64,000 nucleotides of DNA from Lewinellaceae bacterium (GCA_020636135.1 JACJYK010000001.1:978501-1042500), one strand, 5' to 3'. Shown: positions 18,384-25,948, counted from the first letter of the stretch. Made by a program: numbers and translations. The notes: generated by a model not told the origin, from the sequence alone.

Positions 18384-19718
18384 TTAAATCTGAATGGTAA
18401 AGCAGGTGCCCTGACCGGGGATGGAAGTGGCAAAAATATGACCTTTATGCATCTGGACGATTTGGCGGCTCAGGCTGAGCCCAATCCCGCTGCCATTTTT
18501 CTTGGTTGTGAAAAATGGAACAAATATTTGATCAGCCAGTGAATCGGAAATGCCGGACCCATTATCCAGGATGGAGATCTCCACTGCGCCTTGAGAATTT
18601 TTAATAATGGCTACCTGCAGGACCGGATCATCCGTCTTCGTCATGGCTTCCAACGCATTCTTGATTAGATTGATAAAAACCTGTTCCATCAGATCCGGAT
18701 CCATCAATGCTGTGACCGGATAGGTAGGATATCGCTTTTCGATCGTGATGTGTCGTTCCTGAATGTCCTTGGTGAACAGGACGAATGTTTGATCCAGCAG
18801 GTTCGTGGGATCTATTTGTTGAAACTTGGGAGGAGGTATCTTGGTCAGCTGGCGGTAGGTTTCCGTAAAATGCAACAGACCATTACTCCGCCGCTCAATG
18901 GTTTGAATGGACTTTCTGATGTCTTCCTGTACATTGGCTTCTTCCAGTGAATCGGAATTAAGCATTTCATTGGTCATGGCAGCCAGCGACACCACCGGGG
19001 TGATCGAATTCATGATCTCATGAGTAAGGATCCGGATCAACTTCTGCCAGGAGTCGACCTCCTGCTGTTCCAGTTCCGCATGGATATTCTGCAGGGCAAA
19101 CAAGTGCAGAGGTTCGTCCCGGAGCTTCAGGATGGTCTTCCGGATGGCTATTTGTTTGATTTGATTTTCAATGACCAGCTTGACAAGCTTTTTCTCCCCG
19201 GGTTGAATATTTTGGAGTGCATCGTACAGGTTAACATTGTATCGTTCGACCGCTGAGAAGTTGGGGAAATAGGATTTGTGGAGTAATTGCTGGATGCCCT
19301 TGTTCATCAGGACAGTTTTACCGTTCTGCTCGAAGCAAATCAGTCCGGCATCTACATTTTCAACAATGGCTTGTAAATATTGAAACTGAGCCTCCTTCTC
19401 CGACCGGATATTGCGGAATTTTTCATTGACCAGATTAAATGCACTGTGAAGATCCTGGTAACTATCCTGTACATTTTTATTTTCCGGATAACTGACTGCA
19501 TAATCGTTGTAGCGGATATTGGATAAGAAGGTTGCCACCTCCGAATTTGTCTTGTCAACAAGACGAAACAGCCGCCAGATCAAAATTCCGGTCAGCGGGA
19601 TAAAGAGCATCAGATGCATTTTTAATCCATCCCTCTGCCACAGGTATGTAAAGAGCAAAATCAGGATGAGGATGGCAATGAGGAAGGAAACGACCTTGAC
19701 TTTAAAATGTTGGAACAT
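18384..19718 (-). CDS. Sensor histidine kinase (NtrY-like), partner of the adjacent NtrC-type regulator
   Basis: 444 residues. Two N-terminal membrane helices (about 8-27 and 35-50) are followed by a PAS-like region (about 110-200). The HisKA/HATPase core has the phospho-acceptor H233 in I-L-T-H-E-I-M-N-S. The N-box is N-L-I-K-N-A-L-E-A-M, G1 is D-N-G-S-G-I and G2 is T-T-K-K-N-G-S-G-I-G-L-S. The very short loop between the helices suggests that it senses a membrane or cytoplasmic signal. The response regulator gene is directly upstream on the same strand (9-bp gap), so the two form one operon. The pair sits divergently near the adaptor/ABC operon, the likely regulatory target (inference). Confidence 0.9.
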   Translation of the reverse strand: MFQHFKVKVVSFLIAILILILLFTYLWQRDGLKMHLMLFIPLTGILIWRLFRLVDKTNSEVATFLSNIRYNDYAVSYPENKNVQDSYQDLHSAFNLVNEKFRNIRSEKEAQFQYLQAIVENVDAGLICFEQNGKTVLMNKGIQQLLHKSYFPNFSAVERYNVNLYDALQNIQPGEKKLVKLVIENQIKQIAIRKTILKLRDEPLHLFALQNIHAELEQQEVDSWQKLIRILTHEIMNSITPVVSLAAMTNEMLNSDSLEEANVQEDIRKSIQTIERRSNGLLHFTETYRQLTKIPPPKFQQIDPTNLLDQTFVLFTKDIQERHITIEKRYPTYPVTALMDPDLMEQVFINLIKNALEAMTKTDDPVLQVAIIKNSQGAVEISILDNGSGISDSLADQIFVPFFTTKKNGSGIGLSLSRQIVQMHKGHIFATSIPGQGTCFTIQI

Positions 19719-19727
19719 TAACGATGT

Positions 19728-21116
19728 TTAGGACAATCCGAATTTTTCCAGACGACGATATAAAGCAGCTCTTGTGAGCCCCAGGTCTTCGGCTGCCCGG
19801 GTGATGTTGCCTTTATGCAAATGCAATGCTTTTAAGACATACTGACGCTCCATATGGTCCAAATTTAAGGATTGGTCTTCATCGGTGGTGGTATAGATCC
19901 CTTCTTTTTGTAACAGGATGTCTTCCGCACGCAACGTATTGGAGTCAGCCAGGATCACCGCCCGTTCGATGACATGCCGCAATTCCCGGACATTGCCGGG
20001 CCAGTCGTGCAATTCGAGTTTATGGATGGCTTCCGGAGCAAAGGCCAATTCAGGTTTTTGATATTTCCTGGCATTTTGCTCAAGGAAAACACTGGCCAGG
20101 ATGGGGATATCACCAATGCGCTCTCTCAGGGGTGGGAGCTGGATGGCCACGGTGTTGATGCGATAGAGTAAATCCTGCCGGAAAGCTTTTTGCTGGACCA
20201 TCTCGTGCAGTGGCATGTTGGTGGCACTGATCAACCGGATATCGACGGGAACAGGTTGATTGGATCCTACCGGCGTAACTGCTTTATTCTGGATGGCGGA
20301 GAGCAGCTTACTTTGAGAGGCCAGTGACAGGTTGCCGATTTCATCCAGGAAGAGCGTGCCCTGATGAGCCGATTGAAAACGGCCAATGCGGTCTTCCCGG
20401 GCATCGGTAAAGGCTCCCTTCTTATGTCCGAATAATTCGCTTTCAAGTAAAGCTTCCGGAATAGATCCCAGATCCACATTGATAAATACTTCATTGTGTC
20501 GTGAGGAAGCGCGATGAATGGCACGGGCGACCATCTCCTTACCGGTTCCGTTTTCGCCCAGTATCAGCACATTGGCATCGGTGGTAGCTACCTTATCAAC
20601 GGTACGGAAGACCTCCTGCATGGCCGGTGACTGTCCGATGATCTCGCCGGACTGCTGATACAACTGTTCGGTGAGGACCTGACGTGTTTGCTGGAGTTGT
20701 TTGATCTCCCGTTTGGATAAACTGATCGAGAGCGCCGACTCAACAGCCGAAAGCAGTTTTTCATTTCGCCAGGGCTTCTCTAAAAAATCGATGGCACCGA
20801 TTTTTAGGGCATTAACCGCTATTTCAATATCCCCGTGCGCGGTGATGACGATGACCTGGGTTTGGGGACGTATCTCCTTGATCTTGCCCAACCAGTGCAA
20901 GCCTTCTTCTCCTTTGATCGCCCCCTTGTTGAAGTTGAGGTCTAGCAACACAAGATCGGGCTCGTACTGACGCAATAACCGGGGTAAATGGTAGGGATTC
21001 GACTCCGTATAGAGATGACTGACCCTGGATTTAAGCAACATTTTCAGGGTGAGGAGGATGTCTTCCTCGTCATCCACGATGAGAACGGTACTCTCCAGCT
21101 GAGAAGCGATTTTCAT
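19728..21116 (-). CDS. Sigma-54-dependent NtrC-family response regulator
   Basis: 462 residues from the ATG at 21116; the frame runs on to 21209, but the extra residues do not look like protein and would cover the putative operator. An N-terminal receiver has phospho-Asp 59 (V-L-L-D-L-N-F). The central AAA+ domain has Walker A G-E-N-G-T-G-K-E, the sigma-54 contact loop G-A-F-T-D-A, and L-F-L-D-E-I-G. A C-terminal Fis-type helix-turn-helix (R-A-A-E-D-L-G-L-T-R-A-A-L-Y-R-R-L) ends the protein. Such proteins bind upstream enhancer sites and open sigma-54 promoters after phosphorylation. A near-palindrome at 21166-21181, about 50 bp upstream of its start and repeated before the adaptor gene, is a candidate binding site. 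Confidence 0.93.
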   Translation of the reverse strand: MKIASQLESTVLIVDDEEDILLTLKMLLKSRVSHLYTESNPYHLPRLLRQYEPDLVLLDLNFNKGAIKGEEGLHWLGKIKEIRPQTQVIVITAHGDIEIAVNALKIGAIDFLEKPWRNEKLLSAVESALSISLSKREIKQLQQTRQVLTEQLYQQSGEIIGQSPAMQEVFRTVDKVATTDANVLILGENGTGKEMVARAIHRASSRHNEVFINVDLGSIPEALLESELFGHKKGAFTDAREDRIGRFQSAHQGTLFLDEIGNLSLASQSKLLSAIQNKAVTPVGSNQPVPVDIRLISATNMPLHEMVQQKAFRQDLLYRINTVAIQLPPLRERIGDIPILASVFLEQNARKYQKPELAFAPEAIHKLELHDWPGNVRELRHVIERAVILADSNTLRAEDILLQKEGIYTTTDEDQSLNLDHMERQYVLKALHLHKGNITRAAEDLGLTRAALYRRLEKFGLS

Positions 21117-21165
21117 GCGTGTTTGGTTCACAATTGGATCCTGGTTGGTTAAATATACGGCAATC

Positions 21166-21181
21166 TGTCCGAAATCGAACA
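21166..21181. promoter_or_regulatory. Candidate binding site A of the NtrC-type regulator
   Basis: TGTCCGAAATCGAACA, an imperfect palindrome (6 of 8 arm positions pair). It lies 50-65 bp upstream of the regulator start and is identical in 15 of 16 positions to site B at 22468-22483. Autoregulation is inferred. Confidence 0.55.
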
Positions 21182-21183
21182 CT

Positions 21184-21202
21184 ATTGCTAAGACGTAGCA
21201 AT
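21184..21202. promoter_or_regulatory. Perfect 7-bp inverted repeat upstream of the response regulator
   Basis: ATTGCTA at 21184-21190 and TAGCAAT at 21196-21202 with a 5-nt spacer, directly next to candidate site A. It could be a second operator or a leader hairpin; no T-run follows, so it is not a terminator. Confidence 0.35.
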
Positions 21203-21267
21203 GTCCCAAAACGTTGCAAAGGGTAGCTGATTTTTTGTGAATAACTTATGCAGAAGCCCGAGGGGGC

Positions 21268-22350
21268 CTATGCAATCCGGTACACCGGTACAGTCTCTGC
21301 TTTACCCCGTAGTTCCAGGTCGCCCACGCGTTCGGCAGGATAAGGAGTCGATTCAAGCTGCATGATCAGTGGACCGGTGGCGGCCAGCTTGGCTTCGATC
21401 CGGTTGCACATCTGCTCAACCCTTGAGGTTGTATTCAGCACATCGCCGGAATATTTAATGCTTTTTTTGATCTTACCCATCTCCCCGATGATCACCAGCC
21501 CGCAATGAACGGCTGCCTTGAATGCCGGCACCACCCCGAACTTCTCCAGGTATACACCTCTTTTACCTTGAATTTCATTCTCGATGTCAAAAAAGCATTT
21601 CAGACATCTGGACTGGTTTAGCCCGTCAGACATTTTCCAGCAAACCACAATTTCATCCCCCACGTATTCGACGACTTCTCCGCGGTTGGTCTCGATAGCG
21701 GTTGCCAGGTCGTGAAAGAAATCGTTCAGCAACTGGTAGAAACGTGCATTGCCCAGGTTTTCAGCCAGCGTGGTTGAGCCATTCAAATCAAGAAACATAA
21801 AGATCCTGGGTTCTTCCTTCGGATGGAAATATTTGCCCGAGATCAGCCGGAGCAATTCCTGGATGCTGAATCGTTCGGTCAATTGTATGAAGAATATGGA
21901 TATCAGTGCCAACACTAAAAAAGGAGTCACCGGATGCCAGAAGGAGGTGGAAGTAATGAAATGCATCGTTTTCTGCCAGCCATCGGCAGTAAACAAACCG
22001 TCTCCGGAAAGTACCGTATTAAATAACCAGGAGGTACCGGTGATGATAATGAATAGAACACCGCTATAAAGGATCATCTTCAGGATCAAACCCATCCAGA
22101 ACTTTGTCCGTGCTACGATGGACCTGAAGAGGAATAATTCAAGAACTCCCAGTAAAAGTCCCCCACAGCCAAGAGCAATGGATGCCGCCATCAGATTCTT
22201 GCTGAATTGGTAGTTGGACATCGGAGTTGTATCGAGTACCCCTGGATAATTGGTGAGGAAGAGGTATTCGTGCAGGGTGATCAAACATCCGGCGATGAGC
22301 CACAACAGTGTTATTAAAGCCAGTTTAAATGCTTTGGGACGAAGGAACAT
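21268..22350 (-). CDS. Membrane-bound class III adenylate/guanylate cyclase
   Basis: 360 residues. Four predicted membrane helices (about 8-28, 48-70, 82-105, 132-152) form a membrane anchor without a large sensor domain. The catalytic domain (about 175-350) has both metal-binding aspartates: F-L-D-L-N-G-S-T and Y-V-G-D-E-I-V-V. It also has the S-G-D-V-L-N-T-T-S-R-V-E segment carrying the conserved Asn/Arg. The enzyme makes a 3',5'-cyclic nucleotide from ATP or GTP; base preference is not clear from reading. It is on the same strand as the two-component genes, which start 150 bp further on, and divergent from the adaptor gene. The cNMP-binding NADH dehydrogenase at 11463 is a possible downstream partner (inference). 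Confidence 0.88.
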   Translation of the reverse strand: MFLRPKAFKLALITLLWLIAGCLITLHEYLFLTNYPGVLDTTPMSNYQFSKNLMAASIALGCGGLLLGVLELFLFRSIVARTKFWMGLILKMILYSGVLFIIITGTSWLFNTVLSGDGLFTADGWQKTMHFITSTSFWHPVTPFLVLALISIFFIQLTERFSIQELLRLISGKYFHPKEEPRIFMFLDLNGSTTLAENLGNARFYQLLNDFFHDLATAIETNRGEVVEYVGDEIVVCWKMSDGLNQSRCLKCFFDIENEIQGKRGVYLEKFGVVPAFKAAVHCGLVIIGEMGKIKKSIKYSGDVLNTTSRVEQMCNRIEAKLAATGPLIMQLESTPYPAERVGDLELRGKAETVPVYRIA

Positions 22351-22467
22351 CGGGTCAGGTTTTAGTCATCGAAGTATGATATCGGATTTCATTTCCTTAA
22401 AGTAGACGTTGGACTCAACGGAATCGTTGCAATTTTTGAGAAAATGTAACCTTTTGCGTGATCTGGT

Positions 22468-22483
22468 TGTCCGATATCGAACA
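22468..22483. promoter_or_regulatory. Candidate binding site B of the NtrC-type regulator
   Basis: TGTCCGATATCGAACA; 7 of 8 arm positions pair about the centre. It lies about 140 bp upstream of the adaptor start and 118 bp upstream of the divergent cyclase start, and about 85 bp before the -24-like element. That is a normal enhancer position for an NtrC-type activator. Confidence 0.6.
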
Positions 22484-22566
22484 TGCGATCGTTCATTTTC
22501 GCACAGAAAATTATATATTATAAAATATTTAATCTGTAAATGAATGATATCCAAATATATAAAAGT

Positions 22567-22583
22567 TTGGCATGGCTTTATTA
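22567..22583 (+). promoter_or_regulatory. Possible sigma-54 promoter of the exporter operon (-12 half imperfect)
   Basis: TTGGCATGGCTTTATTA: the -24 half matches the sigma-54 consensus TTGGCAC-G well. The -12 half reads TATTA where TTGCW is expected, so the GC pair is missing. It ends 37 bp before the adaptor start. It is supported mainly by the nearby NtrC-type regulator and site B. Confidence 0.35.
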
Positions 22584-22620
22584 TATAATAAGTAAGAAGA
22601 AAAGGTTTAAAGAACACTGA

Positions 22621-23871
22621 ATGGACCGTAAGATAGAAAAGAAGACCTGGACATGGCAACGCATAGCAATCATCGTCGCCGTCGTTGGAATTGCCGCGTA
22701 TTTGATCTCCACTATGGTGAAGTCAGCCGGCACTTCAAAACTGAATGTACAATCGGAGCGCCTGCTATTGGACACCATCAAAACCGATGTGTTCCAGGAG
22801 TATATTCCCGTTACCGGGGTCGTAGAACCGATCAAGACCATTTACCTGGATGCTGTGGAAGGCGGGAAGGTGGAAGAGCGACTTGTCGAAGATGGTGCAA
22901 TGGTTAAGAAAGGACAAATGATCCTCCGGCTTTCCAATCCGGACCTGATGTCCAACTTTCTGAATCAGGAGGCTAACATCATTTCGCAGATCAACCAGAT
23001 CCGGAACACCTCACTCCTGATGGAACAGCAGAGCCTGAACCTTAAGGAACAGGCGCTTAATGTCGTGTACCAGATCGATCTGACCAGCAAAAGGCTTGAA
23101 CGCAACAAACAACTCTATGCGAACAATGTGATCGCCAAAGTAGATCTCGAGGAAATGGAAGACGAATATGAGAACCTCCTGCGCCGCAACGATCTGTTGA
23201 AAAAAACCATCGCAAAGGACAGTGCTTACCAGGCCCTGCAACAATCACAGATGGAATCCTCTCTGGACCTTATGCAGCGAAACCTGGAGATTACCCGCCA
23301 GAGCCTGGAGAATCTGGTGATCAAGGCGCCCATCGATGGTCAGCTTTCCGGATTGAATCTGGAGATCGGTGAATTGGTCACGGAGGGTGAAAACATTGCA
23401 ACCCTCGACAACCTGGAAAATTTCAAAATTCAGGTACGTGTGGATGAATACTACATCTCCCGGGTATTCCTGAATCAGGAAGGCTCCTTTCAGTTTGCCG
23501 GGAAATGGTACAATCTGCGCATCGCCAAGATCTATCCCCAGGTTACCAATGGTGCCTTCCTGGTAGATATGGTATTCACTGATGAGACCCCGACCGGGAT
23601 CAAAAGAGGTCAGTCGGTTTCTGTGAAACTGGAACTCAGTGCCGAAGAGCGTGTCATGTTGATCGCTCGTGGAGGATTTTATCAGACGACCGGTGGCAAC
23701 TGGGTGTACGTCATCGACCCGGCTACCGGTAATGCCCGCAAACGCACCATCCGCCTCAACCGTCAAAACCCTAATTATTATGAGGTAACCAGCGGTTTGA
23801 ATGAAGGTGATGTGGTCATCGTCTCCAGCTATGAGAATTTCGGAGACAAAGACGAACTGGTATTGAAATAA
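22621..23871 (+). CDS. MacA/HlyD-type periplasmic adaptor protein
   Basis: 416 residues. One N-terminal membrane helix (about 14-33) is followed by a beta/lipoyl segment (T-G-V-V-E-P at about 65-70, then V-E-D-G-A-M-V-K-K-G-Q). A long alpha-helical hairpin (about 115-230) is rich in Gln, Leu and Asn. The second lipoyl half is A-P-I-D-G-Q-L-S-G-L-N, and beta-barrel and membrane-proximal domains lie at about 270-416. Adaptors of this type join an inner-membrane exporter to an outer-membrane channel. It starts an apparent operon with the ATPase gene 22 bp downstream. No TolC-like channel gene is in the window. The divergent region upstream carries candidate control sites. Confidence 0.9.
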   Translation: MDRKIEKKTWTWQRIAIIVAVVGIAAYLISTMVKSAGTSKLNVQSERLLLDTIKTDVFQEYIPVTGVVEPIKTIYLDAVEGGKVEERLVEDGAMVKKGQMILRLSNPDLMSNFLNQEANIISQINQIRNTSLLMEQQSLNLKEQALNVVYQIDLTSKRLERNKQLYANNVIAKVDLEEMEDEYENLLRRNDLLKKTIAKDSAYQALQQSQMESSLDLMQRNLEITRQSLENLVIKAPIDGQLSGLNLEIGELVTEGENIATLDNLENFKIQVRVDEYYISRVFLNQEGSFQFAGKWYNLRIAKIYPQVTNGAFLVDMVFTDETPTGIKRGQSVSVKLELSAEERVMLIARGGFYQTTGGNWVYVIDPATGNARKRTIRLNRQNPNYYEVTSGLNEGDVVIVSSYENFGDKDELVLK

Positions 23872-23882
23872 TTTAAGCTTAA

Positions 23883-23898
23883 ATCATATCGATATGAT
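23883..23898. promoter_or_regulatory. Perfect 16-bp palindrome overlapping the first ATPase start codon
   Basis: ATCATATCGATATGAT is a perfect 16-bp palindrome spanning the ATG at 23894. It could be a small RNA structure or a protein site affecting translation initiation, or chance in AT-rich sequence. Confidence 0.25.
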
Positions 23899-24580
23899 CA
23901 AAACAGTAAATCTGACTAAAGTGTACCGGACCGACGAGGTCGAGACAACCGCTTTGAACGGTGTCAATATTGACATCAAAGAAGGCGAGTTTGTCAGCGT
24001 TATGGGACCCTCGGGATGCGGTAAATCAACCTTACTCAACGTATTGGGGATGATTGACAACCCAACTACCGGAGAGTACTTGTTCAATGGAGAAGAGGTT
24101 GGCCATCTCTCCGAGCGGAAACGTTCCAACGTACGTAAACACAACCTGGGTTTTGTGTTTCAGAGCTTTAACCTGATAGACGAACTGACCGTGTATGAAA
24201 ATGTGGAGCTCCCGATGCTCTATACCAAAGTGCCTTCTGCCGAACGTAAGAAAAGAGTGGAAGAATTGCTGGAAGGTATGAACATCATGCACCGCCGCAA
24301 CCATTTTCCCCAACAGCTTTCCGGGGGGCAGCAGCAGCGGGTAGCCGTGGCTCGGGCCATCGTCAACAAACCCAAGCTGATCCTTGCCGACGAACCTACC
24401 GGTAACCTGGACTCTGCCAACGGGGATGAGGTCATGAAGATCCTTGCCGACCTGAATGCGACCGGAACCACCATCCTGATGGTTACGCACTCCCAGTACT
24501 GCGCCGAATTCGGCAACCGCATCATCCGTATGCTGGACGGCCAGGTCGTTACGGAAAATGTGGTGAAGCAATATTTGTAG
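23894..24580 (+). CDS. ABC transporter ATP-binding protein (MacB/LolD type), first ATPase
   Basis: 228 residues, the normal size of a stand-alone LolD/MacB-type ATPase. Walker A is G-P-S-G-C-G-K-S-T (38-46), the Q-loop is V-F-Q-S-F-N-L, the signature is L-S-G-G-Q-Q-Q-R, Walker B is L-I-L-A-D-E-P, the D-loop is G-N-L-D-S, and the switch His is in M-V-T-H-S. All catalytic residues are present. It would hydrolyse ATP on the cytoplasmic face to drive FtsX/MacB-type permeases. It follows the adaptor gene by 22 bp. Between it and the second ATPase lies a probable inserted cassette (24587-25235). Confidence 0.93.
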   Translation: MIKTVNLTKVYRTDEVETTALNGVNIDIKEGEFVSVMGPSGCGKSTLLNVLGMIDNPTTGEYLFNGEEVGHLSERKRSNVRKHNLGFVFQSFNLIDELTVYENVELPMLYTKVPSAERKKRVEELLEGMNIMHRRNHFPQQLSGGQQQRVAVARAIVNKPKLILADEPTGNLDSANGDEVMKILADLNATGTTILMVTHSQYCAEFGNRIIRMLDGQVVTENVVKQYL

Positions 24581-24586
24581 GCAGAG

Positions 24587-24635
24587 AGCATGGAGCATGG
24601 AGCAAGGGGCATGGAGGATGGAGTAGAGAGCATGA
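24587..24635 (+). repeat. Left heptamer array (AGCATGG/ATGGAGC units)
   Basis: Seven imperfect tandem heptamers: AGCATGG twice, then AGCAAGG, GGCATGG, AGGATGG, AGTAGAG, AGCATGA. The 17 nt at 24588-24604 are the exact reverse complement of part of the right array at 25201-25221. Confidence 0.8.
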
Positions 24636-24701
24636 AGGTGTAAGCAAGGAATGCGTGTGACGGACTGTATAATTGTGAGGCAAAATTGAATAAAAATAAC
24701 C

Positions 24702-25067
24702 GTGGCAAAATTCAGATTCGAAGATCTTGAAATTTGGAGGGAAGCCATATCTATTGCCTCAGATTTATTCAGGATAGCCCGAAATCTTGAAGAGCAAAAA
24801 TTATTCAGATTCGCGGATCAACTGCGAGGTTGTGGTATTGGTATTCCCAATAATATAGCGGAGAGTACTGGTACTTCAATGATCAAAGAACAACAACAGT
24901 TGCTTCGTTATGCCAAACGGGAATGCTTTGAAGCTGCTAATATACTTGTCATTCTGGTTAACGAATCCCTGGTATCTAATGAATCCAAGGATGAGTTATT
25001 TACCCGGATTGAAATATTGAGCAGAAGGATTCAATCATATTCAAACGCTTTGATAAAAGCAAAATAA
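24702..25067 (+). CDS. Four-helix-bundle protein (S23 / 23S rRNA-intervening-sequence family)
   Basis: A 121-residue, all-helical protein. F-E-D-L-E-I-W-R-E-A near the start, R-G-C-G-I-G-I-P-N-N-I-A-E-S in the middle and the E-A-A-N-I-L stretch are the family signature. The family was named from open frames inside rRNA intervening sequences and is related to the Avd accessory protein of diversity-generating retroelements. The cellular role of stand-alone members is unknown. Its start follows the left heptamer array, with the second array about 130 bp after its stop. Its AT-rich codons and its place inside a transport operon suggest it was inserted. No reverse transcriptase or variable repeat is nearby, so it is not part of a visible retroelement. 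Confidence 0.85.
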   Translation: MAKFRFEDLEIWREAISIASDLFRIARNLEEQKLFRFADQLRGCGIGIPNNIAESTGTSMIKEQQQLLRYAKRECFEAANILVILVNESLVSNESKDELFTRIEILSRRIQSYSNALIKAK

Positions 25068-25200
25068 AAGCAATTGAATCTTATAATACCTAGTCAACCA
25101 AAGGGGGACTATCTCAAGGTCCCATATTCTATACTAAGTACTTATGAAAATGACCAATAAAGAATACCATAAAATAATTGCATTACAATGTGGGTTTGAA

Positions 25201-25235
25201 GCTCCATGCTCCATGCTCCATGCACTATGCCTCCA
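25201..25235 (-). repeat. Right heptamer array (inverted copy)
   Basis: GCTCCAT three times in perfect tandem (25201-25221), then GCACTAT and a degenerate unit. This is the inverted counterpart of the array at 24587-24635. It ends only 5 bp before the start codon of the second ATPase gene. Confidence 0.8.
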
Positions 25236-25240
25236 AGCCT

Positions 25241-25921
25241 ATGATCCAACTATCTAACATTGAACGCCTTTACACCACCGGCCTGCAGAAAACGTGGGTT
25301 TTACGGCAGGTGGACCTGACCATTAACCAGGGTGAATTTGTAACCATAATGGGTCCCAGCGGAGCTGGTAAAAGCACCTTGCTGAATATCATCGGGATGC
25401 TGGATCAGCCGAATAAAGGGGAATATTTATTTCTCGATGAGCCGGTATTTCAAATGAGAGAAAGGCATCGCAATGAATTGCACAAACAGTACATGGGATT
25501 TGTTTTTCAGGCTTACCATTTGATCGATGACCTGACCGTATACGAGAATATAGAGACCCCGTTATTATACCGGAAAGTAAAAAAGAATGAAAGGCAATCC
25601 ATTATTGCTGAATTATTGGACCGGTTTAATATGGTGGCAAAAAAAGACTTGTTCCCGAGTCAGCTGTCCGGTGGTCAGCAACAAATCGTAGGTGTAGCGC
25701 GAGCCATCGCCGCCAAGCCGAAATTACTCCTGGCCGATGAGCCGACCGGTAATTTGCATTCTTCGCAAGGTGAGATCATTATGGACCTGTTCAAACAGTT
25801 ACACGAGGAAGGGATGACCATCATTCAGGTTACCCACTCCGAAAAGTATGCGCAATACGGTACCCGAATTATTTTTATTGAAGACGGATTTGTACGAAAC
25901 GATGAGCGAATAAACAGATAG
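25241..25921 (+). CDS. ABC transporter ATP-binding protein (MacB/LolD type), second ATPase
   Basis: 226 residues from the ATG at 25241, chosen because M-I-Q-L-S-N-I-E-R-L aligns with the first ATPase. The frame can be extended to 25178 only by reading through the heptamer array. Walker A (G-P-S-G-A-G-K-S-T, 38-46), Q-loop, L-S-G-G-Q, Walker B (L-L-L-A-D-E-P) and switch His (V-T-H-S) are intact. Two normally invariant positions differ: the residue after L-S-G-G-Q-Q-Q is Ile instead of Arg, and the D-loop reads G-N-L-H-S instead of N-L-D-S. It may therefore work as the weaker half of a heterodimer with the first ATPase (inference). The first permease starts 27 bp after its stop. Confidence 0.92.
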   Translation: MIQLSNIERLYTTGLQKTWVLRQVDLTINQGEFVTIMGPSGAGKSTLLNIIGMLDQPNKGEYLFLDEPVFQMRERHRNELHKQYMGFVFQAYHLIDDLTVYENIETPLLYRKVKKNERQSIIAELLDRFNMVAKKDLFPSQLSGGQQQIVGVARAIAAKPKLLLADEPTGNLHSSQGEIIMDLFKQLHEEGMTIIQVTHSEKYAQYGTRIIFIEDGFVRNDERINR

Positions 25922-25948
25922 TATTCGAACCTGATAAAATGAAATTAT

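Larger units (their letters stand above)
22351..22620. promoter_or_regulatory. Divergent promoter region between cyclase and adaptor genes
   Basis: 270 AT-rich base pairs, especially 22500-22600. It holds candidate regulator site B and a sigma-54 -24-like element (both listed). An octamer CGTTGCAA at 22425-22432 also occurs upstream of the regulator at 21212-21219. No gene is seen. Confidence 0.6.
24587..25235 (+). mobile_element. Putative cassette: four-helix-bundle gene flanked by inverted heptamer arrays
   Basis: About 650 bp lying exactly between the two ATPase genes and bounded by inverted arrays of the same heptamer (ATGGAGC). The enclosed sequence is more AT-rich than its neighbours and encodes an S23-type protein unrelated to transport. 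No transposase, integrase or reverse transcriptase is present, so if mobile it depends on factors elsewhere. Target-site duplications were not recognised. Confidence 0.4.

Noticed and set aside
21117..21209. 31-residue extension of the response regulator
   Set aside because: The receiver domain begins right after the internal ATG at 21116, and the extension would cover the dyads upstream.
23245..24748. Minus-strand frames of 173, 238 and 162 codons opposite the adaptor and first ATPase genes
   Set aside because: They are antisense shadows of well-supported genes with no motif of their own.
24702..25067. Diversity-generating retroelement (Avd-like protein)
   Set aside because: The protein family is related to Avd, but no reverse transcriptase, template repeat or variable repeat is seen nearby.
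24587..25235. CRISPR array
   Set aside because: The repeats are 7 bp, contiguous and without spacers, and no cas gene is present.
25144..25243. Short frame starting M-K-M-T-N-K-E-Y-H-K before the second ATPase, and the ATPase extension to 25178
   Set aside because: Both read through the ATGGAGC heptamer array, giving low-complexity peptide; the alignment with the first ATPase supports a start at 25241.
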